Below are positions 35,918 through 43,802 of a DNA stretch of 64,000 bases, piece after piece (the first letter of the stretch is position 1; every line of letters begins with the position of its first letter). The position numbers were made by a program, and so were the translations under genes. The notes beneath the pieces are model-generated. The model was given only the letters and a program-made list of their open reading frames with translations, searched no databases and was not told where the DNA came from. Origin of the DNA: Synergistaceae bacterium. GTDB lineage: Bacteria; Synergistota; Synergistia; Synergistales; Synergistaceae. The stretch covers positions 80,627-144,626 of the forward strand of contig JAAYFL010000055.1 of the NCBI GenBank assembly GCA_012728235.1, in the 5' to 3' direction.

Positions 35918-37159
35918 TTAATACACTTTGATTATTTCATATCCATGTCTTTTTAATTCTGCCTGTATCTGACAGACGTGGTCGGCCCCGTTTGTTTCCA
36001 CTGTGATCTCAAGCTGGACAAGTTTAAATCTGTCCATGACCTTTGACTGGTTGTGCTCCAACTTGATGACGTTTGCCTTTAGGTCTGCCAAAATTTTTGC
36101 GACATACAACAATTCCCCGGGTTTATCGGGAAGATTTACAGTGAAACAGAATTGTCTTCCCCGTAAAACAAGTGCTCTGTTGATAATTGCAGAGATTGTC
36201 GAAATGTCTATATTGCCACCGCTTATCACGCAGACCACATTTTTGCCTTCCGGGGCAAGTTTTTTCAACCCGGCAACTGAGAGAGCCCCGGCTCCTTCTG
36301 TTACCATCTTGTGCCTCTCCATAAGCAGCAATATTGCCTCTATAATGTCAAAATCTGAGACAGTGATTACTTCGTCTACAAACTCTTTTATCGCTTCAAA
36401 AGTCAGGTCTCCCGGCCTTTTTACCGCAACACCTTCCGCCATAGTATCGACTCTTTTGAGCTCTATGACCCGCTTTTCTTCCATGGATCTGGCTATACAA
36501 CAACCTCCCTCAGGCTCAACCCCGATTATTTTTATAGACGGCTTTAGCATCTTTGCAACCATTCCTATACCGCTGATTAATCCGCCCCCTCCAATCGGGA
36601 CAAGGATCTTGTCGACATCTTCTAGATCCGTTAGCACCTCAAGGGCCATCGTACCCTGCCCAAGCATTACATCAAAATCATCGAAAGGATGAACGAAAAC
36701 ATACCTGTGTTTCGCTTCTAGCTCACGCGCTTTGCGGCATGCGTCATCATAAGTGTCTCCGTGCAGAACTACCTGAACACCAAATTTTTTTGTAGCTTCG
36801 ACCTTTATTATCGGTGTTGTCTCCGGCATAACGATCGTAGCTTTCACACCAAGTTTTTGGGCCGCGTAGCCAACACCCTGCGCATGGTTGCCCGCAGAGG
36901 CAGCTATTACACCTCTGCTTTTCTCTTCCTCACTGAGTTTGCTTATTTTGTAATAAGCCCCGCGAATTTTGAACGAGCCCGTCTCCTGAAAGTTCTCCGG
37001 TTTCAGAAAGACTCTGTTACCACATTCCTGGCTAAAAAATTCACTTTCGATCAACTCTGTCTTACGCAGTATTGGCTCAAGTGTTTTTTGTGCAATATAA
37101 ATATCGTCACTAGACACTCCAGTGTTATTCAACTGAAATGTATTGTCCTGTTTTTGCAT
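35918..37159 (-). CDS. ilvA: Threonine ammonia-lyase with C-terminal ACT domain
   Basis: PLP enzyme deaminating threonine (and often serine) to 2-oxobutyrate, used in isoleucine synthesis or in threonine fermentation. Visible: the PLP lysine in ETGSFKIRGAYYK, SAGNHAQGVGYAA, the phosphate-binding PIGGGGLISGIG, and a short C-terminal ACT domain (about residues 330-413; CFTVNLPDKPGELLYVAKILADLKANV). One ACT domain and 413 residues fit the short, often catabolic/allosteric form rather than the 500-residue biosynthetic IlvA. AAAGGTGG precedes the ATG. The gene is visibly more GC-rich than its neighbours and lies in the tRNA-Gly-bounded segment, so horizontal acquisition is possible. No ilv or fermentation genes adjoin it. 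Confidence 0.93.
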   Translation of the reverse strand: MQKQDNTFQLNNTGVSSDDIYIAQKTLEPILRKTELIESEFFSQECGNRVFLKPENFQETGSFKIRGAYYKISKLSEEEKSRGVIAASAGNHAQGVGYAAQKLGVKATIVMPETTPIIKVEATKKFGVQVVLHGDTYDDACRKARELEAKHRYVFVHPFDDFDVMLGQGTMALEVLTDLEDVDKILVPIGGGGLISGIGMVAKMLKPSIKIIGVEPEGGCCIARSMEEKRVIELKRVDTMAEGVAVKRPGDLTFEAIKEFVDEVITVSDFDIIEAILLLMERHKMVTEGAGALSVAGLKKLAPEGKNVVCVISGGNIDISTISAIINRALVLRGRQFCFTVNLPDKPGELLYVAKILADLKANVIKLEHNQSKVMDRFKLVQLEITVETNGADHVCQIQAELKRHGYEIIKVY

Positions 37160-37212
37160 GTATTTTCCACCTTTCTAGGCCTGATAAGATCTCAGCTCTT
37201 CAATTTAATATT

Positions 37213-37229
37213 AAAAATGGTCCATTTTT
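37213..37229. repeat. Inverted repeat upstream of ilvA
   Basis: AAAAATGG, one T, then CCATTTTT form a perfect 8-base inverted repeat about 55 bases before the ilvA start, and GTCCATTTTT recurs as a direct repeat at about 37245. It could be an operator; no terminator-like T-run context is needed for either gene. Confidence 0.4.
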
Positions 37230-37261
37230 ATTGATTCTATTCCTGTCCATTTTTCGGTCAC

Positions 37262-37411
37262 CTATATTTGTCCCATAAATGTCACTGTGGCGATCCCTAT
37301 AGCAGTTACAGAAAGCCAGGTGATATTATTTACCTTACCAACTGCGTTTACCGAGGCTATTGCTGCCGTACCAAGTTCGTTTGTCTTAGTATTCATTATC
37401 AGATGAGCCAT
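37262..37411 (-). pseudogene. Fragment of a MATE-family efflux transporter
   Basis: A 49-codon minus-strand frame reads ELGTAAIASVNAVGKVNN followed by SVTAIGIATVTFMGQI and a stop. This matches the pattern LGTxAlAAxxI...GxGiAtxxlvGQ found in the repeat unit of MATE multidrug transporters, which are normally about 450 residues. Neither the beginning nor the rest of a transporter is present on either side, so it is a relic. The match is short, and the identification comes from pattern only. Confidence 0.45.
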
Positions 37412-37543
37412 CGGTACTATGTGTCTTTTGTGTTATAAAAAAGTCGGACATAGGTCTTTTTGTGTAAGTCTCATCATCAATAATATGTTTGATGATTATA
37501 TTATCATTAAAATTAAAAATTATTAGTTTCTAAAAAATAGAAA

Positions 37544-37756
37544 TTAAAGCAATAATCTCGTATTTTTTATATTTTCTTCTTTCAAGATTCGCTGAACATT
37601 AAAGGACGAAGAACGGAAGCTATCACATACATATTTATACATTTGCTTTGCCGCAGCCGAACAATTGTCAACACCAACGGGAATGAAATAAATTCCAGGC
37701 TTCTTATCTATTCTGTTCAATACTAATCTCACCCTCGACTGGGCATATAAGTCCAA
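37544..37756 (-). CDS. Unrecognised short frame (70 aa)
   Basis: A minus-strand frame beginning at a TTG, 70 residues, with a plausible globular composition (VRLVLNRIDKKPGIYFIPVGVD, then AAAKQMYKYVCDSF). No family is recognised and no Shine-Dalgarno precedes the start. It lies in the debris region between ilvA and the tRNA operon, so it may be the 3' part of a larger lost gene rather than an expressed protein. Confidence 0.25.
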   Translation of the reverse strand: MDLYAQSRVRLVLNRIDKKPGIYFIPVGVDNCSAAAKQMYKYVCDSFRSSSFNVQRILKEENIKNTRLLL

Positions 37757-37950
37757 ACATATTATTTTGTTTGATAATATTTACTCTTTCATTTTATAAA
37801 ATGTCATATGCGTTATTATAACTGTCTCCTAGGCACTCATTGTAAGTTAGATATCATAAATAATCATAAACATACTATGTAATTCACTGCCAAAGACGTT
37901 ATGTTGATATTTTAACGCTACAATATCGTTAATTATGTTTTCGTTTCCTT

Positions 37951-38172
37951 TTATGCAATTGTATTTTTTAGAGTTACCACCTTATGCACCAAACTATGTT
38001 TCAGTTCAATTAAAGCTACCGCATATTTGACATTTTTCTGTTTTTCTACACGCTTTAAGAGAGATGTTCCGCTGTCTTTTTTCGGTTCACCTTTGCTTCC
38101 TTTAATTCGTCTCCGAGAACCATTCAGTTCTTTACAATATTCAGTGTACAAAAAACGAATATCGCTAAACAA
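37951..38172 (-). CDS. Unrecognised short basic frame (73 aa)
   Basis: A minus-strand frame of 73 residues, rich in Lys and Arg (SRRRIKGSKGEPKK in the middle), without cysteine pairs, membrane segments or known motifs. No good ribosome binding site is visible. It may be a relic of the same lost element as the neighbouring fragments, or simply a chance frame. Confidence 0.2.
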   Translation of the reverse strand: MFSDIRFLYTEYCKELNGSRRRIKGSKGEPKKDSGTSLLKRVEKQKNVKYAVALIELKHSLVHKVVTLKNTIA

Positions 38173-38284
38173 CCCAAAAACACAACTCCCACATATAATA
38201 CGTGTTTTTTAGTGAGGCTGTTTGCATGGAATTGTGATTTTAAAAATGAGATAAATAGAGAAGGTGAGTAAAATACAAATAAAA

Positions 38285-38321
38285 TAAAAAAACGGTTTGC
38301 AAGTAAATCCTGCGAACCGTT
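38285..38321 (-). terminator. Terminator of the tRNA Val-Asp-Phe-Gly operon
   Basis: Minus-strand AACGGTTCGCA pairs with TGCAAACCGTT (one mismatch) around a 9-base loop, followed by a run of seven T (counting the end of the stem). It starts nine bases after the tRNA-Gly CCA. Confidence 0.85.
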
Positions 38322-38329
38322 GCTATCAA

Positions 38330-38404
38330 TGGAGCGGAAGACGGGATTCGAACCCGCGACCCCAACCTTGGCAAGGTTGTGCTCTACCACTGAGCTACTT
38401 CCGC
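38330..38404 (-). tRNA. tRNA-Gly (anticodon GCC)
   Basis: Complete cloverleaf with encoded CCA: acceptor GCGGAAG/CTTCCGC, anticodon stem CAACC/GGTTG around loop TTGCCAA giving GCC, T-loop TTCGAAT, discriminator U. Last gene of the four-tRNA operon. Its 3' half is copied in diverged form at 35667-35716. Confidence 0.96.
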
Positions 38405-38424
38405 AGTTATTTTTTTAAAATAAC

Positions 38425-38500
<76 letters not shown>

Positions 38501-38515
38501 ATCACAGATCTTAAA

Positions 38516-38592
<77 letters not shown>

Positions 38593-38609
38593 GCTTTAAT
38601 CTGTGTCGT

Positions 38610-38684
38610 TGGTGGGCGGAATAGGTTTCGAACCTACGACCCCCTGCGTGTAAGGCAGGTGCTCTCCCGCTGAGCTATCCGCCC
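38610..38684 (-). tRNA. tRNA-Val (anticodon TAC)
   Basis: Acceptor GGGCGGA/TCCGCCC, anticodon stem CCTGC/GCAGG around loop CTTACAC giving TAC, T-loop TTCGAAA, discriminator A and encoded CCA. First gene of the tRNA operon. Confidence 0.96.
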
Positions 38685-38722
38685 GCTTCGCAATCCGTAC
38701 TCCAACAGCGACAACGATAGTC

Positions 38723-38750
38723 ATTATAACGATTTTAAAAAACATGTCAA
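38723..38750 (-). promoter_or_regulatory. Promoter of the tRNA operon
   Basis: Minus-strand TTGACA (38745-38750), a 16-base spacer and TATAAT (38723-38728): both hexamers match the sigma-70 consensus exactly. The tRNA-Val 5' end lies about 38 bases downstream. Confidence 0.88.
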
Positions 38751-38786
38751 CCATTTTATATCGCTATTTCTTCTAAAAGGATTAAT

Positions 38787-39782
38787 TTAATCAGCATTAA
38801 GCTGTTTATCATACATTATTTCAGCCATTTCAGATATTGTTACAAGTTTTATCGGTAAATCTTCTTTTTTTTGACTAAGCTTTTCAAGAAATCCTACAGT
38901 TGCGGGCCTAAAATGACAAATAACAACAGCATTTCCATTTTTAAGAGTAATATTCACAATCTCATCAAATCTGTCTTTAATGACCTTTTCATCAGCAACA
39001 CCATCAAGGAAACCTCTGTTGATAAACGTCCTTATTTTTGCTTCCTTTGCCAAATCAAATGCAATACTTTTTGAAGATGTCCTACTGTCGATAAACATTT
39101 TATTTCTAGATTTTATTTCCTTGATTATAGGCATCATAAGTCGTTTATTAGAAGTAGTCAGAGACCCCCTATGGTTATTTAATCCAATAGCATCCGGCAT
39201 CACTTCAAACACTTTAGAGATACGCTCTCTAATCTCTCCCTCTCCCATACCTTCTCCAATACTTCCCGGAGGAGGAGTTTTATCAGATATTGCCTGCATA
39301 GGATAATGCACAAGAAAAGGGATATTGTTGTTATTTGCAATTTTTACAAAATCCTCAGAATTTCTCTCGTAAGGAATTATGGCCCATGTTAAGGGTATAT
39401 TTAGTACTGCTAATCTCCTTGCAAAATCAACGTTGTATCCACCATCATCAACTATAATCGCAAGTATGTTTTTTTCTTCTATTTTATCTTTTTCTATAAA
39501 TTTAGTCTCAGATTCTAACGTTTCTTCAGCTTCAAACTTTGCTTTCTCTTTATTAGTATTAATTTCCTCAACATATCTACTCAGATCTTCTCTTTTTTGC
39601 TGAGTTTTTATTACGCTAATTGCATCATTCATAATAAAATAAAAAACTTGAGGCTTGAATTTGTATAGTGCCAGAGAAACCATAAACATCGCCAACACAA
39701 ACAGTGCTACAATTTTTAATAAAAAAAAGGATATTTGTTTTTTATTATTACGTCTATTGTGAATTTCCCTGCGACTTACCAT
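38787..39782 (-). CDS. Divergent polysaccharide deacetylase family protein (YibQ/DUF610)
   Basis: N-terminally anchored (membrane segment about residues 20-41, FFLLKIVALFVLAMFMVSLAL) extracytoplasmic protein with the DUF610 divergent polysaccharide-deacetylase fold. Signature stretches: LAIIVDDGGYN, PLTWAIIPYERNSE, PFLVHYPMQA, IGLNNHRGS, MFIDSRTSS and VVICHFRP. The paired Asp and the His residues of the deacetylase metal site are present (VDDGG, NNHRGS). The substrate is unknown, probably a cell-wall or envelope glycan. It follows ctpA by one base, and in many bacteria this gene clusters with envC-like and ctpA genes, as it does here, which suggests a shared role in septal wall processing. 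Confidence 0.88.
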   Translation of the reverse strand: MVSRREIHNRRNNKKQISFFLLKIVALFVLAMFMVSLALYKFKPQVFYFIMNDAISVIKTQQKREDLSRYVEEINTNKEKAKFEAEETLESETKFIEKDKIEEKNILAIIVDDGGYNVDFARRLAVLNIPLTWAIIPYERNSEDFVKIANNNNIPFLVHYPMQAISDKTPPPGSIGEGMGEGEIRERISKVFEVMPDAIGLNNHRGSLTTSNKRLMMPIIKEIKSRNKMFIDSRTSSKSIAFDLAKEAKIRTFINRGFLDGVADEKVIKDRFDEIVNITLKNGNAVVICHFRPATVGFLEKLSQKKEDLPIKLVTISEMAEIMYDKQLNAD

Positions 39783-39783
39783 T

Positions 39784-40983
39784 TTACTTGCCGTTTACTT
39801 TAGTTTTTAATACAGATAGAGCTTTTTGCAATTGTACATCTTCCTTCTTATTTTTCTTTGGCTCACCTGCTATTTTAATGTCAGGTTCTAACCCTTTTTG
39901 GTCAATTACAAAACCAGATGGCGTGTGATAACGGGCAATAGTTATATAAACTCCAGATTTATCAGGCAAATTAAAAAGTGTTTGAACTGATCCTTTACCA
40001 AAAGTTTTTGTTCCAACAATCGTTCCTCTCTTGTTGTCTTTTATTGTGCCGGCCAATATTTCAGATGCACTAGCACTTCCTTCGTTAACAAGCACCACAA
40101 GAGGAAGTGTTGTAGATTTACCTTTGTCTGCATAGATTGTTTCATTCGCCTTTTCAAAACGCCCTCTCATTCCAACAACGGGGCCTCCGTTCTGAAATTG
40201 TGATGCCACGTTAATACAAGTATCAAGTAGACCACCAGGATTATTGCGTAAGTCAAGCAATATGCCCTTCGCTTTTTTTGAATTTGCAAGTTTTATTGCT
40301 TCTTCCATCTCTTTGTCAGTCTTCATATTAAACTGATTGAGTTTTATATAAGCAATATCTTCTATCATTTCCGTACGTACAGATTTTATTTTTATTATTT
40401 CTCTGGTTATTGTAAAAGGAATTAAAGCATCTTTCCCCTTTCTCCTTACCCAGATTTTCACCTCTGTGTTGGCTGGACCTCTTAAAAGCTTAACTACTTC
40501 ATCACTTGGCAAACCATAAACGTTTTTTTCATCCACTTTAATAATTTCATCAAGAGGTTTGACCCCTGCCTTGTCCGCAGGTGTATTTTCGATAGGTGCG
40601 ATTACAGTAGTATGCCCATCTTTTGTTGTTATATATATGCCGAGACCACCATATTCACCCTCTATTTCAACCTGTTCATCTGCAAGTGCTTTTGGATCAA
40701 CAAAACGAGTGAATGGGTCTCCCACCGAGGCTACCAATCCTTTTACTGCCCCATAGTACATTTTGTCATTATCAATTTTTCCAGCTTTATCGCCATCAAT
40801 TTGATATGTTTCAAGAGCTATCTTTACTTTTTTAATAATTGCTAGCTGTTGAGAGGTAAATGGCAACCCCATCCCCCAATCAGAACTAACAGCTTGTGGA
40901 ATAATATATAAAGAAACCGATATTAAAATACCAATAAATATTCCTATTAATATATCTCTTATTCTTTTACTCATTTTCTTCAC
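39784..40983 (-). CDS. ctpA: C-terminal processing protease CtpA (S41 family)
   Basis: Membrane-anchored periplasmic serine protease. An N-terminal membrane segment (about residues 10-30) leads to a PDZ domain (GGLGIYITTKDGHTTVIAPI, DEIIKVDEKNVYGL) and the S41 catalytic domain: GILLDLRNNPGGLLD, the catalytic Ser in NEGSASASEILAGTI and the catalytic Lys in FGKGSVQTL. Such enzymes trim or degrade envelope proteins, including murein hydrolases and their adaptors, and this gene sits between a LytM-domain activator and a divergent deacetylase. The first codon is a GTG; the internal ATG three codons later is an alternative. Length 399 is normal. Confidence 0.95.
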   Translation of the reverse strand: MKKMSKRIRDILIGIFIGILISVSLYIIPQAVSSDWGMGLPFTSQQLAIIKKVKIALETYQIDGDKAGKIDNDKMYYGAVKGLVASVGDPFTRFVDPKALADEQVEIEGEYGGLGIYITTKDGHTTVIAPIENTPADKAGVKPLDEIIKVDEKNVYGLPSDEVVKLLRGPANTEVKIWVRRKGKDALIPFTITREIIKIKSVRTEMIEDIAYIKLNQFNMKTDKEMEEAIKLANSKKAKGILLDLRNNPGGLLDTCINVASQFQNGGPVVGMRGRFEKANETIYADKGKSTTLPLVVLVNEGSASASEILAGTIKDNKRGTIVGTKTFGKGSVQTLFNLPDKSGVYITIARYHTPSGFVIDQKGLEPDIKIAGEPKKNKKEDVQLQKALSVLKTKVNGK

Positions 40984-41001
40984 AAACCTTCCATTTTCTT
41001 T

Positions 41002-42210
41002 TTACTGGAGATAACGCATTGGGTTCACTGCATTTCCGTTTACTCTAACTTCAAAATGAAGATGATTGCCTGTTGTGACCCCAGTAGAGCCTACTCTTCC
41101 TATTAGTGATCCCCTTGTAACCTTTGCATTCTCTTCGCATTCTATAGATGAAAGGTGAGCGTATACGGTAGTTAGGTTAGCACCGTGATCAATAATAATG
41201 ACTTGTCCATAACCCCTCATCCAACCGGTATATAATATTTCTCCACTATCAGCAGCTACAACAGCTGTTCCATGTGGAGCTGCAATATCAAGCCCCGTAT
41301 GGGTAATTTTGGTTTTAAAAACCGGATGAACTCGTGTGCCAAAAGTACTTGTTATTGTTCCTTGGGTTGGCATAGCCAAACGACCACCTCTGTAATATAC
41401 AACTTCCTTCTTTTCCGGAAATCTTTTTTTATTTAAAGCTATTTTTTCTGCCAACAGCCTTTTTATTGTACTTTGTAACTCCGCTGAGGCTTTCATCAAT
41501 TCCTTCTGCTCAGCCATAAATAGAGATTTATTTTTACGAACTTTCGCCAAAAGAGCATTTCTATCATTTGCAGCTCCATCAAGTTCTTTCTTTTTTGTGG
41601 CTAAAGACAGTCTTTCCTGTTCTCTTTTTTTATGTTCTGCCTCCAACTTCTCCTTTGCATCCGAGAGACGTTTTTTTTCTTCTTGTAGTTCATTTATTAG
41701 CTCTTTATCTTGATCTGCTATTTTTCCCAATAAATAACTTGTGTTAAGAGCTTCTTCCGCTCCCTGTGAAGATAAAAGCAAGTTAAATTCAGTAATACCT
41801 CCATATTTATAAATACTAACGAGTCGTTCTGACAGTAAAAACTGTGTACGCTTTATCTTATTGTCAGTTTCTACTATGTCATTTGTAAGTTGTGTTATAT
41901 TATTACTTATTTTTTTTATATTAAGGCTTACTATATTAACTTTTTGTTGTGTAAGAGTTATTTTCTGACTAAGATCTTGTATCTGCCTAGAAACGCTCTT
42001 TTCTTGTGCTTGAGCTTGAGAAAGCTTTTTTTTAGTATCTGTAATTTGTTTCTGTATTTTTTGATATTCTAATTCTTGTTTTTTAATTTTTTCATCCAGA
42101 TTACTTGTATCTGATGCATGTGTGACAGATACAACACAAAAAATTACAGATACAATTATCATTAAATATATTTGCTGTTTTAATCCTAACTCAACCTTGT
42201 TTTTTATCAT
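41002..42210 (-). CDS. EnvC-like murein hydrolase activator (coiled coil + M23/LytM domain)
   Basis: Exported protein with a signal peptide (IYLMIIVSVIFCVVSVTHA, cut near residue 33), a long coiled coil (about residues 35-265, dense in Lys, Glu and Gln), and a C-terminal M23 domain (THTGLDIAAPHGT, GYGQVIIIDHG, TVYAHLSSIEC, GNHLHFEVR). The zinc-site pattern HxxxD and HLH is present, so unlike E. coli EnvC this domain could be catalytic. The coiled coil is known to bind periplasmic loops of FtsX in EnvC and PcsB systems, and ftsE and ftsX lie immediately upstream, so it is probably the FtsEX-controlled wall splitter or activator. GAGGG lies before the ATG. Confidence 0.92.
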   Translation of the reverse strand: MIKNKVELGLKQQIYLMIIVSVIFCVVSVTHASDTSNLDEKIKKQELEYQKIQKQITDTKKKLSQAQAQEKSVSRQIQDLSQKITLTQQKVNIVSLNIKKISNNITQLTNDIVETDNKIKRTQFLLSERLVSIYKYGGITEFNLLLSSQGAEEALNTSYLLGKIADQDKELINELQEEKKRLSDAKEKLEAEHKKREQERLSLATKKKELDGAANDRNALLAKVRKNKSLFMAEQKELMKASAELQSTIKRLLAEKIALNKKRFPEKKEVVYYRGGRLAMPTQGTITSTFGTRVHPVFKTKITHTGLDIAAPHGTAVVAADSGEILYTGWMRGYGQVIIIDHGANLTTVYAHLSSIECEENAKVTRGSLIGRVGSTGVTTGNHLHFEVRVNGNAVNPMRYLQ

Positions 42211-42226
42211 TTTTCCCTCATCGTTC

Positions 42227-43111
42227 TTATAAAGGTTTTGAAGCCCTGCTCACAAAACTTTGTGCTGCAAACATACCAGATAAAAAACTTATAAGGCTGC
42301 CGCACGTTATGAGCATAAATGCGAGCTTAAAGATTAAAGTTTTAGACTCTATAAAAGGTAAAAAAGGCATCATGTCTTTTAAACCTGAAATAGCTGAATA
42401 ATATGTCGCGCCAATCAATAAAGTTGATATTGCTGCTCCTGTAAATCCAAGTACAACAGCTTGAATTATAAATGGCATCATGACATAGGTTGGAGTTGCT
42501 CCTACTCTAAGCATAACGCTTATTTCGTTTTCTCTAGAATAGACAGATATTCTAATTGTATTAAACAACACTACACCGCTTGCAGCTATCGCCATAAACA
42601 ATAAAATCCACGAAAATCTTTCAACAAAATTTGAAACTCTTGTTAGCTTCTCAGCTACCCGCCCGGCAAATACAACATCTTCTATCTCAGAAATTGCCAC
42701 GAGCATTTTTGCCGTATCAGAAACTTGTGCAGCTTTACCCACTTTTATCTCAATACTGGCTGGAAGGGGATTCTCTCCCAGAAGGCTTACCGCTTTTGCT
42801 TGATCGCCTACTCTTGCACGCAATTTTTCCAGAGCCATTTCTTTTGTTATTATTTTAACCTCTTTTACTTCAGGCATTTTCTTTATTAGCTTTGCTATTT
42901 CTTCTATATCTGCCTTTGGAACAACATAAGCTGTTATAGTAAGCTGGTTCTCCATCATTACCACAATATTTTTAACGTTTAGAACAAAAAGTGTACTTAT
43001 ACCAACTACAAAAAAAACAGCCATAGCTGTAAAAATCGTCAAAAAGCTCATGCCTAAATGTCGGATTACAAGACGAAAACCATCCCTCAAAACATACTTA
43101 AAGAGCGACAT
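42227..43111 (-). CDS. ftsX: Cell division permease FtsX
   Basis: Inner-membrane partner of FtsE that passes ATP-driven conformational signals to periplasmic hydrolase activators. Four membrane segments (about residues 20-45, 170-195, 220-245 and 270-290) frame one large periplasmic loop between segments 1 and 2, and the cytoplasmic NEISVMLRVGATPTYVMMPF loop is the FtsX family hallmark. Candidate starts are ATG 43111 or ATG 43120, both after GGGAGG; the spacing is 11 or 2 bases, so 43111 is preferred. It overlaps the end of ftsE, and the coiled-coil LytM gene follows 16 bases later. Confidence 0.93.
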   Translation of the reverse strand: MSLFKYVLRDGFRLVIRHLGMSFLTIFTAMAVFFVVGISTLFVLNVKNIVVMMENQLTITAYVVPKADIEEIAKLIKKMPEVKEVKIITKEMALEKLRARVGDQAKAVSLLGENPLPASIEIKVGKAAQVSDTAKMLVAISEIEDVVFAGRVAEKLTRVSNFVERFSWILLFMAIAASGVVLFNTIRISVYSRENEISVMLRVGATPTYVMMPFIIQAVVLGFTGAAISTLLIGATYYSAISGLKDMMPFLPFIESKTLIFKLAFMLITCGSLISFLSGMFAAQSFVSRASKPL

Positions 43112-43793
43112 TTGCTTCATAGCCTCCCTGTTTTTCATCACGTACAATTCTTCCCTTGTGAATCTCTACTACTCTATTTCTGTATGTATTAACCAAATAG
43201 TCATTGTGCGTAGCCATTAAGACGGTTGTTCCAGCAGCATTAATGCTAAGCAATAGTTGCATTATTTCATCAGCAGTGCAGTTATCTAGATTCCCTGTCG
43301 GTTCGTCTGCAAGCAAAAGAGAAGGAACATTTACAATCGCACGTGCAATTACTAAGCGTTGCTGCTCTCCACCTGAAAGCTGTGGTGGATAGAGATTACG
43401 TCTACGCCAAATTCCAACAGTTTTTAAAACGTCTGCTACTCTAGTCGCTATTTCTTTGGGCTTACACCCTATCACTTCTAAGACAAAAGCTACGTTCTCA
43501 AATACAGTTAGATTGGGTAAAAGCATAAAGTCTTGGAACACCACGCCTATATCTCTTCTAAATAGAGATAGTTGATGGTTACTAATCTTACGCAAGACAT
43601 TGCCATTTACGCTAATGTGCCCACGAGAAGGCACAACTCCTCTCATAATACATCTCATCAGGGTGGTTTTACCTGACCCTGTTTCACCGACTAAATAGAC
43701 AAATTCTCCTCTATCAACCTGAAGGTATATATCTTCAAGTGCCACGATATCCGGCTCATAAATTTTTGTTACTCCGGAAAAATGTATATCCAT
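43098..43793 (-). CDS. ftsE: Cell division ATP-binding protein FtsE
   Basis: ABC-type ATPase. Motifs in order: Walker [12 protein letters not shown]-loop [10 protein letters not shown], signature [15 protein letters not shown], Walker [12 protein letters not shown] and the H-loop MATHNDY. FtsE powers FtsX to regulate septal murein hydrolysis. The 231-residue length is normal. AGGAGG precedes the ATG. It overlaps the start of ftsX, so both are made in step. Confidence 0.96.
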   Translation of the reverse strand: MDIHFSGVTKIYEPDIVALEDIYLQVDRGEFVYLVGETGSGKTTLMRCIMRGVVPSRGHISVNGNVLRKISNHQLSLFRRDIGVVFQDFMLLPNLTVFENVAFVLEVIGCKPKEIATRVADVLKTVGIWRRRNLYPPQLSGGEQQRLVIARAIVNVPSLLLADEPTGNLDNCTADEIMQLLLSINAAGTTVLMATHNDYLVNTYRNRVVEIHKGRIVRDEKQGGYEANVAL

Positions 43794-43802
43794 TACAATA
43801 AA

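Larger units (their letters stand above)
37412..38284. other. AT-rich debris region without a convincing gene
   Basis: Nearly 0.9 kb between the MATE fragment and the tRNA-Gly terminator. It holds two short minus-strand frames listed separately, a TCATCAA/TTGATGA inverted repeat near 37465-37490, and otherwise no ribosome binding sites, RNA genes or transposase motifs that I can support. Confidence 0.5.
35667..38330. mobile_element. Possible remnant of a tRNA-Gly-integrated element
   Basis: Between the 3' end of intact tRNA-Gly and the tRNA-Gly-like 3' half in the same orientation lie about 2.6 kb: ilvA, which looks more GC-rich than the surrounding genes, a MATE transporter fragment, and two small unrecognised frames. 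This is the geometry left by tRNA-targeting integrative elements. No integrase, excisionase or IS transposase is visible, and both tRNA copies have their own terminators, so an ancient tRNA duplication followed by decay is a serious alternative. Confidence 0.4.

Noticed and set aside
35543..35931. Overlapping frames across the tRNA-Gly remnant and the ilvA 3' flank
   Set aside because: No start signals; the sequence is explained by the tRNA-like remnant, a terminator and GC-rich flank. Such frames are common shadows of tRNA-like sequence.
36003..36692. Long plus-strand frame (229 codons) opposite ilvA
   Set aside because: Antisense shadow of the GC-richer ilvA gene.
37213..37255. GTCCATTTTT repeats before ilvA as a riboswitch or T-box leader
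   Set aside because: No T-box sequence, specifier loop or antiterminator is present; only a short inverted repeat.
38124..38390. Minus-strand 88-codon frame ending inside the tRNA region
   Set aside because: It begins inside tRNA-Gly and crosses the terminator hairpin.
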